Assembly: GCA_003550325.1 (NCBI GenBank)
Contig: QKWP01000062.1
Location: 63,595 to 127,594 of the forward strand
DNA: 64,000 nucleotides
Source of the DNA: Gigaspora rosea
Lineage: Eukaryota; Glomeromycota; Glomeromycetes; Diversisporales; Gigasporaceae
Direction: 5' to 3'
In this document: in pieces, positions 12,205 through 24,492 of the stretch
How the letters are laid out: each line of letters starts with the position of its first letter
Position numbering within the stretch: position 1 is the first letter of the stretch
Notes under the pieces: model-generated
Told to the model about the DNA's origin: nothing
Databases searched by the model: none
Seen by the model: only the letters and a program-made list of their open reading frames with translations
Translations under genes and position numbers: made by a program

Positions 12205-12370
12205 GGGGCATGCCATTTATTACGTAATATTTTTTACTTAGTAGCTACCTCTACCCATGTATAGTGTAATCATTTTATCTAATTCTAATTGATTAATATA
12301 ATATATAGATGTGATCACTATCTCTGACCATGTATCCATGGTAAAAATTACGTAATAAATGGCATGCCCC
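12205..12370. mobile_element. PIF/Harbinger-type MITE, TTA target duplication
   Basis: A 166-bp element with a perfect terminal inverted repeat of about 24 bp beginning ggggcatgccatttatt, flanked by TTA on both sides (12202-12204 and 12371-12373). The inner end attacgtaat is shared with the element at 10040-10200, so the two are probably distant relatives. Confidence 0.85.
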
Positions 12371-13015
12371 TTATAATTTGTAATTTTTTGAATTTATATT
12401 AATATTTTATTTATCAATTAGATTCATATTTTTTTACTATTATCTTAGCATTTGTATTAATTTTATCTTTTTATTGCTATTATTTTGATAGCTCAATTGT
12501 TCTTTAGATGTTATAGAATTAATTTTTTTTTCAAGCAGCATTTTTTGCTGCTTTTTAATATTATTAGCTATTATTATAGACTTCTGATTAATTAATTTAT
12601 ATAAGAGTCAACAAAATTAGTATAGTATTATTACTATTACAAGGGTGTGAGCTAGGCATTATCTAAATCTAGTATACTATAGATATGTTTTTTGCTCTAC
12701 TTTTTTTCATTTCAGCCCAACTACTTATTAACAACAAAGTTTTACAATATTATATTAATTTAATAAAATAATATTGGAATAAAGATTCAGAAAAATAGTT
12801 AGCAGAAGAACTCTAGAGTCTTTAAAAAAATAAAAAGATTATTAAGCTTTAATAGAACTAAAAATACCTAAGCATATCAGAAACTTTGATATAAATATAA
12901 ATAGTAGAAATCAAAATTATATTTTATTTTAAAACTGTAATCAAATATTTTATAATTAATTCTTAAAGTTAAAAAATAAAAATAAAGTAAAAATTAGTCT
13001 TTTTATATTTTTTAA
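12371..13015. other. Region upstream of the LINE ORF
   Basis: AT-rich with no gene. It may contain the 5' untranslated region of the LINE element, but its boundary cannot be seen. Confidence 0.4.
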
Positions 13016-16000
13016 ATGAAATTTAAATACTATTTAGCTATTATTATAAGACTATTACAATATATAAAAAACCTTTACCCGGAAGATTTAGATTATGATG
13101 GTCCTCTAACGCTTAACCTGAGAACTTCTGAATCTTGTGGAGCCGTGCAAGCCGGGCATACGGTGAGCGCTGTAGAAGACATTGCACCAAATATCTTAGA
13201 ACCCATATCATCATCTCCCTCTGAGATATTACTTTCTAACCCCAACAATTTAGTGCTAACTTATCCTGATGACAAATTGCTACCAGATAATAATGCTAGT
13301 ACTTCAAATACCATTTCATCATGCCATACTGAAATACCACACTTGCATTATACACATTCTTTATTATCTACACAACTATACAGCTCTATCTACCCTAAAG
13401 AACAAGAGATATATGATGAATATGAATTGTTACTAGACGATTCTGACAATTATTCTAGCTTACCTACTAATAATATAGAAAGAACAAATATCAATTTTCA
13501 TCCTAATCTACTCGAGATTTATGAACCATCAACATGCTACAACAAATTTTTATACTACTATAGATTACAATCTTTACCTTCACCACAAACTGTTGGCTCC
13601 TTTTTAACCTATCTACAAGAAGAATATCCTATGTTTTATAAAAAACAATATATCAGAATCTCTTTTAAAGAAAGCAGAATTGATTATGTGTTTGAAGAAG
13701 CACATATATATTTATTACATGAACACCTCTTACCTAATCACTTTTTTGTACCTTTTGAAGATCTAAGTTTTTATGATGACGTTCCACTCAAATCAAATTA
13801 TTCTTCTAACTCACATTCTAACAATAATAACAATTTCCAATTGCCAGCTTCTATTGATGACCTTTTTGATCCTATACCTTCTCTTACTTCATCACCTTAT
13901 AACAGTTCACCAACTACAAATGGCAACCCCTTAATATCTTCAAACTTTCAACCTACTCGTGACTTACATATTAATATCGCTACCCACAATGTTAGAGGTT
14001 TTAACTCAGCTTCTAAGAGACAAATATGGCAAGATTATTGCATTAACCACAATATTTCTATTGCTTGTATTACAGAAACCAAAATTTCACACAAAACCAA
14101 ACTCTCATTTTGTAACAACAATTTGTATACATATTATTGGGCTAATGCTGATAGTTCAATAGAAGGTGCTGCTATTATGATCCGTAACTACCTTAAGCCT
14201 CACGTTCATAGCTGTCTTATGCACCCAGGAGGCGCAGTTGCACTCGACCTTTTCTTCAAAAGCAATATCAAGTTACGAGTTATTTCTGTTTATTTATCTT
14301 CAACTGATACTATTAAAAGAAATAATACTCAGAATACTGTTATTAACTGGATTTTACAAGCTCGACAACTAAATATTCATCCTATTATTCTTGGGAACTT
14401 TAATACACAAGACAATACTATAAGCTCTTCTTCTTCCAAATACAAACTTATCAACTTTCTACATCATACAAACATGTTTGATATAGGTGCCCATTTTAAC
14501 AATACACATTATACTTGGTCAAACAATCTGGCTCATAGTAGAATTGACTATATATGGACAGACTCATTTAATATACAATTTATTCTTTCATATGATCTTG
14601 ATAATAGTCAAACTAGCACTCTTAGTGATCATTCTATTCTTTTTTCTTCCTGGACATTTCCTAATGCTTATAGCAAACCCCCTCGTATGCATACTGGTGT
14701 TAGTCGAAGAATATTTAACTACAAATCTATGTCAACAGACCAGTGGACAGAATTTTCAGAGTGTATTACACAGCTATTTTTGCAGCACAATATACCCCTT
14801 TCGGTAAATACTCATGAAAATATTGATACTACTTGGCACAAAATTCAACACTCTATCCTACAAGCAGCAATCCAATTAATTCCAAACAAAATATCTCGCA
14901 AACGCAGCTATAACCATAAATATACACCACACTGTACTGCTCTTTATACTGGACTCAAAAAACTTGGCCACCTTATTAAAAAAATTAAAAATAACCCAAA
15001 TTCTTATCTTCCACATATTAACTCACATATTCTTTCTATTAATTCCTACACTAAAGCCAATCTGGACCCTCTTTTATCACTCGATACTGCTAGTACTCAA
15101 TCCTGGCTTCAACATGCCTATGAAGTCTGGAAACAAGTCTATCATGCATACCAGTTAGAATACTCTCTTCTTCTTCGACAACAAATTAATCATGCCTCTG
15201 AAAAACGTTGTGAAACCCTAACTTCCAAACCTAAACAAGCTATTAATAGCATTCTTGATCGGTACCAACCCCCTATACACTTCTCGAATATTAAACTTAA
15301 TAACCAACTTGTCACAGAACCTAGCTTAATCAAACAGCATATCAAATCACATTACCATAATTGGACTGCTCACAGACCTATTAACCAATTTCTCTTTGAC
15401 AATTTCTGGCATCAACATTATCAGCCTCTTTCTCATATCAATTCTGCCTGGTATACCTCTCTTACTGTCCCTATTACAGAAGAAGAAGTTCTTCAAACAA
15501 TCTCTAAACTTCCAAATGGCAAAGCCTGTGGTCCTACAGGAATTAGCTATGAAATGATCAAACACCTCGGTTCTCATGGTATTACTACACTTACTGCTTT
15601 GTTTAACCGATGCCTTTCTGAAAACCGTATTCCTAAACTTTGGAAACATGGAAGAATTTTTCCTATTCCAAAAAATAACACTTTTGAGGGTAATCTAAAT
15701 CTCACAAGACCTATTAGCCTTATTGAACACATTCGGAAACTTTATACAAAAATTCTTACTAATAGACTGAACCAAGTTTTTTCAAAACATACTATACTAT
15801 CTCCTTATAACTACGTTGCACTTCCAAACAATAGTACTTCTATTCCCATTCACATTCTAAACAATCTAATTGAAGATGCAAATTGTAACCACAAAGAAAT
15901 TTGGCTATTGTCTCAGGATATGAGCAAGGCTTATGATTCTGTCAACTTTACACTTTTTAAACATTCTCTCACTCGCCTTAATTTACCATCTAGTATAATC

Positions 16001-19000
16001 AATATTCTTCTGGACTTACTAACTGACAGACAAAACCAAGTCATTACTAATCTTGGCCTTACTGCACCTTATCAGGTTCAGAATGGTATAGATCAAGGCG
16101 AAACTATTACTCCTCTTCTTTGGAGAATTTATTATGATCCTTTAATTACTCATATTCATACAAATACACCTGGTTACTCAATCGGTACATCCTGGATGAC
16201 TAACCTCAAAAATCAGACATTTGACAAAATCCAGACAAAATGCTCTGTCCTGGCCTATATGGATGATACTCTGTGGATTGCCTCTTCACAAACTGAACTT
16301 ACTAGAATGATCTCTATTGCAGAATCTTTCTATACTATGGCTAATATTCAAGTTAATCCATCTAAATCCATTCTATCAACTAATCTGAAAGTTAATAACT
16401 ATACCCCTATTATTTTTAACAACCATGCTCTTCCACTATGGCCATCATATCAACCTTTCAAATTCCTTGGATGCTGGTTTATACTTGACAACAAACAATC
16501 AAAGCAAACATGCCTATTAATAACAGAATCTTCTCAGCTTATCAATATTGCTAGAACTAAAAAAATTACTGATACACAAGCACGATATATCATTAATACT
16601 GTTATAATTCCTACTATGGAATATCGTATACAAAATATTGTCATTAACAGATCAGCTTGTAACAAGATTCTTTCGCACCATATAGGTCTAGTCAAGCACA
16701 AGGCCAAACTAAGTCGCACTATTCCTACTAGTACACTCCTTCATCCTCAACTTTATAATATTAAAAATATTTGGGATATACAGCTCCAACACCATATCTC
16801 TAACTTTATTAAACGCTTAAATGACAACAACCTACTCGGTACTACAACTCATATTCGAATCCAGCAAATCCAAAATAACCTTTGGTCATCTACTAGCATC
16901 TTTTCGCATCCTAATCCTACTATAGATGGCCCTAACCGCTATACAACTAATTTCAAAATTATTCAACTTTTTAAACATCTGGGATGGACTATTAATTCTA
17001 ATCCTAACTTTAATATTCCATTTACTATCAAAGAGGGAGCAATATCTCTTGAATCTATACTATCTTCGCATTCTAAATATCCTACCTTCAAAAAACAAAT
17101 TAGACATCATCATCTTCTATTTCTCGATCAACTCACCTCCTTTGACAACTCATGTTTGCTTGACTGGAAACATATTTCACCCAGACTTAACAAAATTCCA
17201 AAAGGCAAAATTCCCTTGTGGTTTACCTTTTTGGAAGACCAAACAACAAGCCATGCATATGAACGTACTATTTACCCACACTTCAATTTACCGCAAACTA
17301 ACTACTACAGCTATACTACTGGACACTTCTCTAAATATACTAAACCTTGGCTCATTACTCTATTTGATAATCAAATAGTTATTGGCAAGGCACGTCGCCA
17401 ATCTAGTACTTCAGATTATACTCTTATCACACATTGGCAGTGCAATATTCAGCCACAATTTACACGATTATACCCAACACCATCTATTATTACATTTCCA
17501 TGCTCTAGCTGCTCTCTCAATTCCAACATTATTGCAAACAAATGTACTATTCTTATTCCAACAAGCCATGCCACCAAATTTTTTGGAAGACTTAATCCTG
17601 ACAAATCTGTAAACCTAAATGCCAACTACCTTGACCTTATTTTTTCAACTGCAGCAAGAAATCCAACAAGTATTCCAATACTACCAAATCTTCTTATACC
17701 AACAGCACAAATACCTTCTTTCTTTCACTCTAGCCCTGCACTTGATACCTTGCAATCAATTTGCCATTACAATAGTCATCTAACAGAATTAACATTTTAT
17801 ACTGATGGTTCTGTTATTGATCTGGGCAATTCTCAGTGTTCTATGGGTATTGGCTGGATACAATTGTATAACCAGAACATTTTACATACTTTCCAATCAC
17901 AAATCAAATTTTGGCCATGTTCCTTTAAAGCTGAGCTAGTAGCAGTTTTATCAGCTATTAGTACTGCTCCTAGAAACTGTTCTATACAAATCTTTACAGA
18001 TTCCCAATCTGTAATATCCAAATACAGTAGCTTAATTCATACTATGCCTCTCTCCAAACCCTTTAATATACCTTATTGGCCTATCTGGAATACTTTATTA
18101 AACTTTATTAGATCATACAATCTTAATATTACTTTTCATAAAGTTATTGCACACCAAGATGATGAATTCAATAACAAAGCTGATCAACTAGCTCGCTGTC
18201 ATCAAACTGCCCCATACCTTCTTTTTGATTTACAGAACATTTACAATCACAATTTTACTCTTTCTGTTGATAATTTTTCTATTGAACTTCCTATCCGTCG
18301 CTGTGTTAGAACTATTTGCCATGCACATATACTTGCTCTCTGGTCCTCTCAAAATCGTTTTCAACAATGGCTACCAATATCACAATATATTAACTGGAAT
18401 GCTACCTGGTTATATATTAATAATAACCAAAAAATTTCAAACTATTCACATAGTTTTTACTCTTCAACACTCAAATCTTTTAGAATTAAAATACTTTTAG
18501 ATGATCTCCCTGCTCCACATATTCTTCATCGAAGAAATCCATCTTACCCTAATACCTGTCACCTCTGCCAACAAGCAAGTGAACCCTTACACTGGATTAT
18601 TTGTCCTACCTCTGAACCTTTATTCCAACTTATAAAAGACTCCTTAGCTCATATACTAAGTCCTAACAAACTTGAAATCACTAATTTAGCTGCTGAGAAC
18701 CTATACACTCAAATTATGAACTTGAATAGCTTTCAAATTCATCAACTTCCCAACCAACCTTCTTTGCTTTCTACTTTATCTGGTTTGATACCTTTGGATA
18801 TTATCTCTACTCTATATGAACTTACTACATCTTCTAAATCTGCCTGCTCTCTCACTATTTCACTCTTACTTCATATCAATCAGCAAATTTATACAAATAT
18901 TTGGATCCCATACTGCATTTCTAGATCTCAAAATCAAGCATTATACTCCCAAGCTTCATCTTCTCTTTCTAGTACATTTTCTATATCCAACTCTTCAAAA

Positions 19001-19123
19001 AATATACAAGATAGTCATAATCACATCTTTGATATTTCACTACAAAAAATTGAAACTTGGTTATATAAATGGATCAAATTCTCTACACCTTCATCAGATA
19101 TTCTTACATATACACAAATCTAG
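13016..19123 (+). CDS. LINE (non-LTR) retrotransposon polyprotein: APE endonuclease, RT, RNase H, CCHC
   Basis: One uninterrupted frame of 2035 residues. Residues about 316-545 are an APE-type endonuclease (THNVRG, ITETK, SDHS at 537-540). Residues about 815-1150 are reverse transcriptase, with Asp968 in DMSKAYDS (motif A) and YMDD at 1081-1084 (motif C). Residues about 1592-1728 are RNase H (Asp1597 in YTDGS, Glu1640 in KAELVA, Asp1662 in FTDSQS, and HQDDEFNNKAD). A CCHC knuckle lies at 1848-1863. The domain order suggests a Tad/I-like clade; the clade is a guess. The endonuclease motif normally written GDFN reads GNFN here (Asn461), so endonuclease activity may be lost. The first 300 residues resemble no domain I know. 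The start codon is the first ATG; the true start could be nearer 13075, where composition changes. The lack of stops implies recent insertion. Confidence 0.95.
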   Translation: MKFKYYLAIIIRLLQYIKNLYPEDLDYDGPLTLNLRTSESCGAVQAGHTVSAVEDIAPNILEPISSSPSEILLSNPNNLVLTYPDDKLLPDNNASTSNTISSCHTEIPHLHYTHSLLSTQLYSSIYPKEQEIYDEYELLLDDSDNYSSLPTNNIERTNINFHPNLLEIYEPSTCYNKFLYYYRLQSLPSPQTVGSFLTYLQEEYPMFYKKQYIRISFKESRIDYVFEEAHIYLLHEHLLPNHFFVPFEDLSFYDDVPLKSNYSSNSHSNNNNNFQLPASIDDLFDPIPSLTSSPYNSSPTTNGNPLISSNFQPTRDLHINIATHNVRGFNSASKRQIWQDYCINHNISIACITETKISHKTKLSFCNNNLYTYYWANADSSIEGAAIMIRNYLKPHVHSCLMHPGGAVALDLFFKSNIKLRVISVYLSSTDTIKRNNTQNTVINWILQARQLNIHPIILGNFNTQDNTISSSSSKYKLINFLHHTNMFDIGAHFNNTHYTWSNNLAHSRIDYIWTDSFNIQFILSYDLDNSQTSTLSDHSILFSSWTFPNAYSKPPRMHTGVSRRIFNYKSMSTDQWTEFSECITQLFLQHNIPLSVNTHENIDTTWHKIQHSILQAAIQLIPNKISRKRSYNHKYTPHCTALYTGLKKLGHLIKKIKNNPNSYLPHINSHILSINSYTKANLDPLLSLDTASTQSWLQHAYEVWKQVYHAYQLEYSLLLRQQINHASEKRCETLTSKPKQAINSILDRYQPPIHFSNIKLNNQLVTEPSLIKQHIKSHYHNWTAHRPINQFLFDNFWHQHYQPLSHINSAWYTSLTVPITEEEVLQTISKLPNGKACGPTGISYEMIKHLGSHGITTLTALFNRCLSENRIPKLWKHGRIFPIPKNNTFEGNLNLTRPISLIEHIRKLYTKILTNRLNQVFSKHTILSPYNYVALPNNSTSIPIHILNNLIEDANCNHKEIWLLSQDMSKAYDSVNFTLFKHSLTRLNLPSSIINILLDLLTDRQNQVITNLGLTAPYQVQNGIDQGETITPLLWRIYYDPLITHIHTNTPGYSIGTSWMTNLKNQTFDKIQTKCSVLAYMDDTLWIASSQTELTRMISIAESFYTMANIQVNPSKSILSTNLKVNNYTPIIFNNHALPLWPSYQPFKFLGCWFILDNKQSKQTCLLITESSQLINIARTKKITDTQARYIINTVIIPTMEYRIQNIVINRSACNKILSHHIGLVKHKAKLSRTIPTSTLLHPQLYNIKNIWDIQLQHHISNFIKRLNDNNLLGTTTHIRIQQIQNNLWSSTSIFSHPNPTIDGPNRYTTNFKIIQLFKHLGWTINSNPNFNIPFTIKEGAISLESILSSHSKYPTFKKQIRHHHLLFLDQLTSFDNSCLLDWKHISPRLNKIPKGKIPLWFTFLEDQTTSHAYERTIYPHFNLPQTNYYSYTTGHFSKYTKPWLITLFDNQIVIGKARRQSSTSDYTLITHWQCNIQPQFTRLYPTPSIITFPCSSCSLNSNIIANKCTILIPTSHATKFFGRLNPDKSVNLNANYLDLIFSTAARNPTSIPILPNLLIPTAQIPSFFHSSPALDTLQSICHYNSHLTELTFYTDGSVIDLGNSQCSMGIGWIQLYNQNILHTFQSQIKFWPCSFKAELVAVLSAISTAPRNCSIQIFTDSQSVISKYSSLIHTMPLSKPFNIPYWPIWNTLLNFIRSYNLNITFHKVIAHQDDEFNNKADQLARCHQTAPYLLFDLQNIYNHNFTLSVDNFSIELPIRRCVRTICHAHILALWSSQNRFQQWLPISQYINWNATWLYINNNQKISNYSHSFYSSTLKSFRIKILLDDLPAPHILHRRNPSYPNTCHLCQQASEPLHWIICPTSEPLFQLIKDSLAHILSPNKLEITNLAAENLYTQIMNLNSFQIHQLPNQPSLLSTLSGLIPLDIISTLYELTTSSKSACSLTISLLLHINQQIYTNIWIPYCISRSQNQALYSQASSSLSSTFSISNSSKNIQDSHNHIFDISLQKIETWLYKWIKFSTPSSDILTYTQI

Positions 19124-19326
19124 GTGAGCCTTGGCCACTCTGGTAGGTTTAGGCCGCAGATAAGTATTTAGGTTTACTTAGATATATGTCTGAGTTTTTA
19201 TTCTTAGCATTAGATTTAAAAAAATGAAATTTCTTTCAGTATTGTAAAAAGTTTCTATTAAATTTAATAAAGATAAAAGCAAGGTCTCACCTTTAATATT
19301 TAAAAAAAAATATATATATATATATA
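13016..19326 (+). mobile_element. LINE-type retrotransposon (visible extent)
   Basis: The element includes the long ORF plus a short 3' region (GGTGAGCCTTGGCCAC at 19124 onward) that may end at the A-run and (TA)n at 19302-19326. No target duplication could be paired, so both boundaries are approximate. Confidence 0.7.
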
Positions 19327-20302
19327 AAAAACCTCTAAGTAATAATTGTGTTTGAACATATCTTAAAAGTGAATTCAGTTTAGATCTTTTATAACAATTC
19401 AATTTATATTTATAAAATAGATGAAATTAAATAAGTATTAAATATATTGCTATTAAACTTGGGTTATAATACAAAAGAATTTTAGCATTAAGTTTAGTGA
19501 TAGTATTAATAAAAACCTCTATCTCTTTTTTAGTTTAAGGTATTTATAACAAACATTTATTTTTTTTTTGTTATATATAGTTTATACTATTTGTTTCTTT
19601 TTTTTATATATATTTGTAAATATAGTTTTTTGTACTAATAATATTGTAAGGTACAAATATTAGAAGTAAAAACTATCTTTTTTATTTGCAAATTACTTAA
19701 TTAAATAATCACTCTAAAAATTTTACAAATTCAGATATCAGACAATATCTATGTTTATAATATGTCTGTATCCAACAAATATTGTATAGACAATACAATC
19801 AGACCTTTCTAAATGCATAGTGTCGGGACTATAGTAAAAATTTTCAAAAACATGCATTTAGAAAGGTTATGTATTTAGAGAGGTAAAAATCTATAAGTGT
19901 TATATTAAGTTGGGCTGAAAAAAAGCTATGCATTTAGGGAGAGTTTATTTAGATATGCATTTAGAGAGGTTGCATTTAGGGAGGTCCGACTATATATATT
20001 TACTTAGACATAATTCCAATACAGAAATCAGACAATATTCAAAAATATCTGAGTTTACCAAAATTAGCTCAAATATTAAATATTGACAACACTGAATATA
20101 TATATTCAAAAATACAAGATTTTAAACTATAGCTAATGTTTAAGTCTAATTTTATCTAGTTACTTTTATAATATTTAAATGCAATTTACAGTACTAATTT
20201 ACAAATAAGTTAGATTCAGATATTGGTTTTAACAAAAACTAAACTAAATAGAAATTCCACTCTTTCAAGATTTGAAAGTGCTACAAGTTCATATAGTATA
20301 TA
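19327..20302. other. AT-rich intergenic with one small MITE
   Basis: No gene is recognised. It contains the TA-flanked element at 19796-19992. The rest is low-complexity A/T sequence. Confidence 0.5.
19796..19992. mobile_element. Tc1/pogo-like MITE, family A, TA target site
   Basis: The ends are CAATCAGACCTTTCTAAATGCA and the complement TAGTCGGACCTCCCTAAATGC, flanked by TA (19794-19795 and 19993-19994). The interior repeats gcatttag several times. A cousin lies at 29260-29727, sharing the segment around gggactatagt. Confidence 0.75.
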
Positions 20303-21364
20303 CAGTTGTCTCTCTCTAATTTGATTCTTCTCTAATCCAAACACTATTAAACTCTCTTCAAACTGAACAAAATCTTTTAAAACATTTATAAATTTTATTA
20401 TAAGTTCAGATTAGCTATACACTATATATTTCTGAAAATAAGCTATCTTTTTGGAAGAATGGCTAAAGCCATGTACCCACATGATTTTTTGAAATTTTAG
20501 TTAAAATTCATATTATAGTCTGTTTAGCATTAGGGTCAGGATTAGAGTTAGGACCAATATAGGTAAAATTACTTTCCTGACTTTTTTTATTAATGGCCCA
20601 AGATAGCCATTTTTATGTTCTTGCATTTTTTTTGTTTTTTGACTTCTTTGGGCTGATCTGTATAAACAAAATTTTGCGACTCTATTGGTTGATTTACATG
20701 AAAATGTCATGTGGGTACATGGCTTTAGACAACACCTTTTTTGGCAAAAAATTATATAAAAAACATAGGTAAATTATTTTTAAATTGTTAAATTTTTTAA
20801 AAAATTAAAAATATACTAATAAAAACTTGTTCAAATAATACCAAATTTTTATTATAAATATATTTTAATGTTCTAAACAAGTTTACTTAATGGCACTTTT
20901 GAGGTTTATTTAGTAAAATTTATGCTTTTATACAGTATGTAGCAACTGCTAATAAATTTTTTGAGATTTTTAAAAAAAACAGGGAGTAGCTTATTTTTGA
21001 AGTAGCTTATTTTTAGGAATATATAGTATAATTTTTTGAGAACTGAACTTTTTAAATTTTTATATAATAAAAATCAGCAGTTCTAGCTATACCAGCAAAA
21101 CACAAACAAATCCCAAATTTAAAAAAAAAACAATTGATATTTGTAAAAGATTAAATCAAAAAAGTAGTTTTAAAATTTTGCAAATATACTATCTATAATA
21201 ATAAAAATATCTACTATTTGTTTAAACAAATATTATTAATTAAGTTTTTGAAAATTAATTTGGAATATATTTGGAATTTGGTTTAGACAAATTCCAAACT
21301 ATAGTAATTTGGAATTTTGCTAACATGTATAGTCCTGACAGTTTAGAATAGAGAGAGTTGACTG
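20303..21364. mobile_element. Pogo/Tigger-like non-autonomous element, TA target site
   Basis: The left end cagttgtctctctctaat is complemented by agagagagttgactg at the right end, with TA on each side (20301-20302 and 21365-21366). About 1.06 kb, no transposase frame. It hosts the nested element at 20463-20728. Confidence 0.75.
20463..20728. mobile_element. Nested MITE with perfect 22-bp inverted repeats
   Basis: The termini ctaaagccatgtaccc and gggtacatggctttag are exact complements that extend to 22 bp (through acatga). It sits inside the pogo-like element. No clear target duplication was found. Confidence 0.8.
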
Positions 21365-22808
21365 TATATATATAGATTTAGGCCTTATATTATGTTTTAT
21401 AATTTCAGTGATTCCAAACTAAATTTTAATATATTTTATTTCACTGCTACAAAGTTTTAAAATAATGGCTAATGCCTATTCTAGAATTAAGTCTATTTGA
21501 AGATATTCTGAATTTCTGTTTTCTTGTAATATTTTAGTTTTCTAATTTAGACCAGTTGGTAGTTTTCAATTATTTTATTTTTAGAAAAATTTGAACTAGT
21601 AACTTCTCTATTTGTAATTTTAAAATATAATTGCTATAATATTATTTTGAAGGTTTTTTTATTATTTAATAGGTATCATAAGCTGTACTATATTTATTAC
21701 AAAAACCTTAATTTAGTATAGTTGAAAACTAAAATTTAAAAAATTTTATTATTAACTTTATATCAAATTTTTTTAAAGAATTGCTATTTTTACCCCCACT
21801 TTTGCTAATACCATCCCCAGCCTGGCTTTTGATCTTTCTGACCTAGTCACGTGTAATATAGTACAAACAGGGATCATGTAACTTTTAAATTCTTGCATTT
21901 TGATCAATACATATGCGCGGTTTTGTAGAATTGGTCCTCATAACTGAACCCCAAAATTTTTAATGATCTGCAAAAAGTCACATGCTGATTGGGTGTAAAT
22001 AAAAATAGTACCCAATTTATGTGTCAAATTCGTTGATTTACCTAAAAAAAAATACAATAAAATATGTAAAACCAATGAAGCAAACATAAAACCAATGAAC
22101 ACAATTAATAAAAGAATAGAAATTAACCAAGAGTAATAAAAAATAGTAAGTATTTTTATTATTATTTTTTTTATTTAATTAATAAAAAAAAAACAGTTTT
22201 AAGACAAGATCTAATCTGTATACGGTATATGTACTTATTTTAGGTTTATATATTTAGATAGAGTTTTAACAGGTTTTGTACTATATATTTAGCATTTGAC
22301 ATTTAGCTTGGGTTTCGTAATATATGTTTAACTTGAATTATATATACTTACGTACGATTTAGCTTGGGCCTTACGATTTAGCTTGGGTTCGTAATACAGT
22401 TAGAACATACAGATATATAGCTCTTAGGAGTTGGGACCAGACAATGCCGTGCATTTAGAGGGTTTTTATTTGCGGTAGTCGCTGCATTTATACTGTATAT
22501 ATTTAGCTTGGGTTTTATAGCACATATTTAGCTTGAGTTCCTTGTTTTATATTTAATTCAGATATAGTTATCATTTTATAATCGATGCTAATTATTAAAC
22601 AAATATATTTAATATATTACCAAGCATACATTCGTTACTATTTATGATTACCATTTCACTACATCTATATGATATTTGAAATTTATTAATTTACATTAGG
22701 TTTTGTAATTTAATATGATATATCGCCACCCTATAATATGTGATCCAAGATCATTCCAACATCTAAAGAAGTAAGTATGATAATCATAAAAGCACTGCGT
22801 CTTGTGAT

Positions 22809-22901
22809 CCAGTGGTCCAAATCGGACAAATTTGGTACCATTCGATTTGTCTCAATGAGGCAAATCAAATTGTACCAAATTCGTCCGATTTGGACCACTG
22901 G
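22809..22901. repeat. 93-bp hairpin
   Basis: ccagtggtccaaatcgg at the left is complemented by ccgatttggaccactgg at the right. The arms of about 44 bp meet at ctcaatgag, with a few mismatches. Confidence 0.85.
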
Positions 22902-23649
22902 ACGGCTAACAGTCATAAAACGGTTGATTGAAAATGACCGACCGAACCCTTTCCTACTTACGAAGCACATAATTTAACTTATATCTAAAGGAATAAGCAT
23001 AGTGTTCATATAAAGTACATCAGCTAATGCTCCTTCTCCATTTAGTTCACGTTTATTCCAACTTTAGCATTCAAAAAGTCAGAGTGACATTCTTGCAAAG
23101 TGCTTTTTTTACTACCAAAATTCAAAAAAGTTAGTATGGTGTTTATGCAGAGTGCAGTGCTAATACTCTGGTTCTAATATATATAAAAATTAATAAAATG
23201 GATAACTTATCTTTAATAGCCATTTAATAGATTTGGTAATGATTTCATAAAAGATTATATACAAGACCTGGGTCGTTACATTTCACTAATTTGAAAACCT
23301 ATAGTAGACCCGGGTTTAGTACATAGCGCGTTAATATTGTAGCAAGGTAAATTCTAAAGTATATATGTTTATACATATTTGCATTTGTCTAGGTTTTTAT
23401 AACCAGAGTGATGTGGCATGTACTGAAGTTGTATAAAGGATTTTTTATTATCAACGAATAAAATTATTTGTGTCAACTATTCAATACTGTGTAATCAATA
23501 TTGGGTGTCAAATTACTGACGCACTACAGCAGTCAACCCAATCTACAAATTTAATTGGTTGATCTTGCTGTCAAATGATTGACATACTATCTAGTCAAAT
23601 TTAGGTGCATCAAAAATTTTGGGGTGATCTACAAATCCACCGATATGAG

Positions 23650-24492
23650 TTAGTTTATACAAAATTCAGATCACATGATCTGTGCAACAATAATAACCAA
23701 TCAAAACTTGAACCCAAAGTAGGTTCAAAACTTAAATTTACAATAGTTATTACATAGTAAAGTCCAAATTCTACTATATAAATCAATTATTTATTTAACT
23801 TTTAACTTTTTATATTCAATTAAAAAAATAAAATTTTTTAAAAAAATCTATTTGACAAATATAAAAATTAAAAGTTAAATAATAAAAGGTTCTCCAATTT
23901 GTATAAAAATTTTTAAAATATGCATTTTGATCTCCTAAAAATATTTATTTTAAGTGCTTATATCGATTTATATAGTAAAATTTGAACTTTACTATGTAGT
24001 AACTACTTGTAATTACTAAAAAATCAAAGAGTTATTTTAGCAATCACAAGTAGTCACTACATAGTAAAGTTCAAATTTTATTATATAAATCGATCATAAG
24101 CACTTAAGTAAATATTTTTAGAAGACCAAAATGCATAATTTACAAATTTTTCATACAAATCGGAGAATCTTTTATTATTTAACTTTTAATTTTTATATTA
24201 GTTAAATAGATTTTTTTAAAAAATTTTATTTTTTTAATTGAACATAAAAAATTAAAAGTCAAATAATAAAATGTTCTTTAATTTTGCAAAAATTTTACTG
24301 TATATATTTTAATCTTTCAAATTAGTTCTTAAGTAATAATAATCAATTTATAATAGAATTTGGACTTTACTATGTAGCAACTATTTTCAATCGTAAGTAG
24401 TTTAAGTTTTTGAGCCTACTTTGGGTTCAAGTTTTAATTGGCTATTATTGTTGCACAAATTATATAACCCAAATTTTGTATAATCTAAACAT
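23650..24492. repeat. Large palindrome, arms about 400 bp
   Basis: The outer arms read tagtttatacaaaattcaga and, inverted, caaattttgtataatcta. Inner landmarks (ttgaacccaaagtaggttc, catagtaaagtccaaatt, cacttaa/aagtgctta) recur in mirror order around a centre near 24025. Divergence between arms is modest, with mostly single-base differences. Confidence 0.85.
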
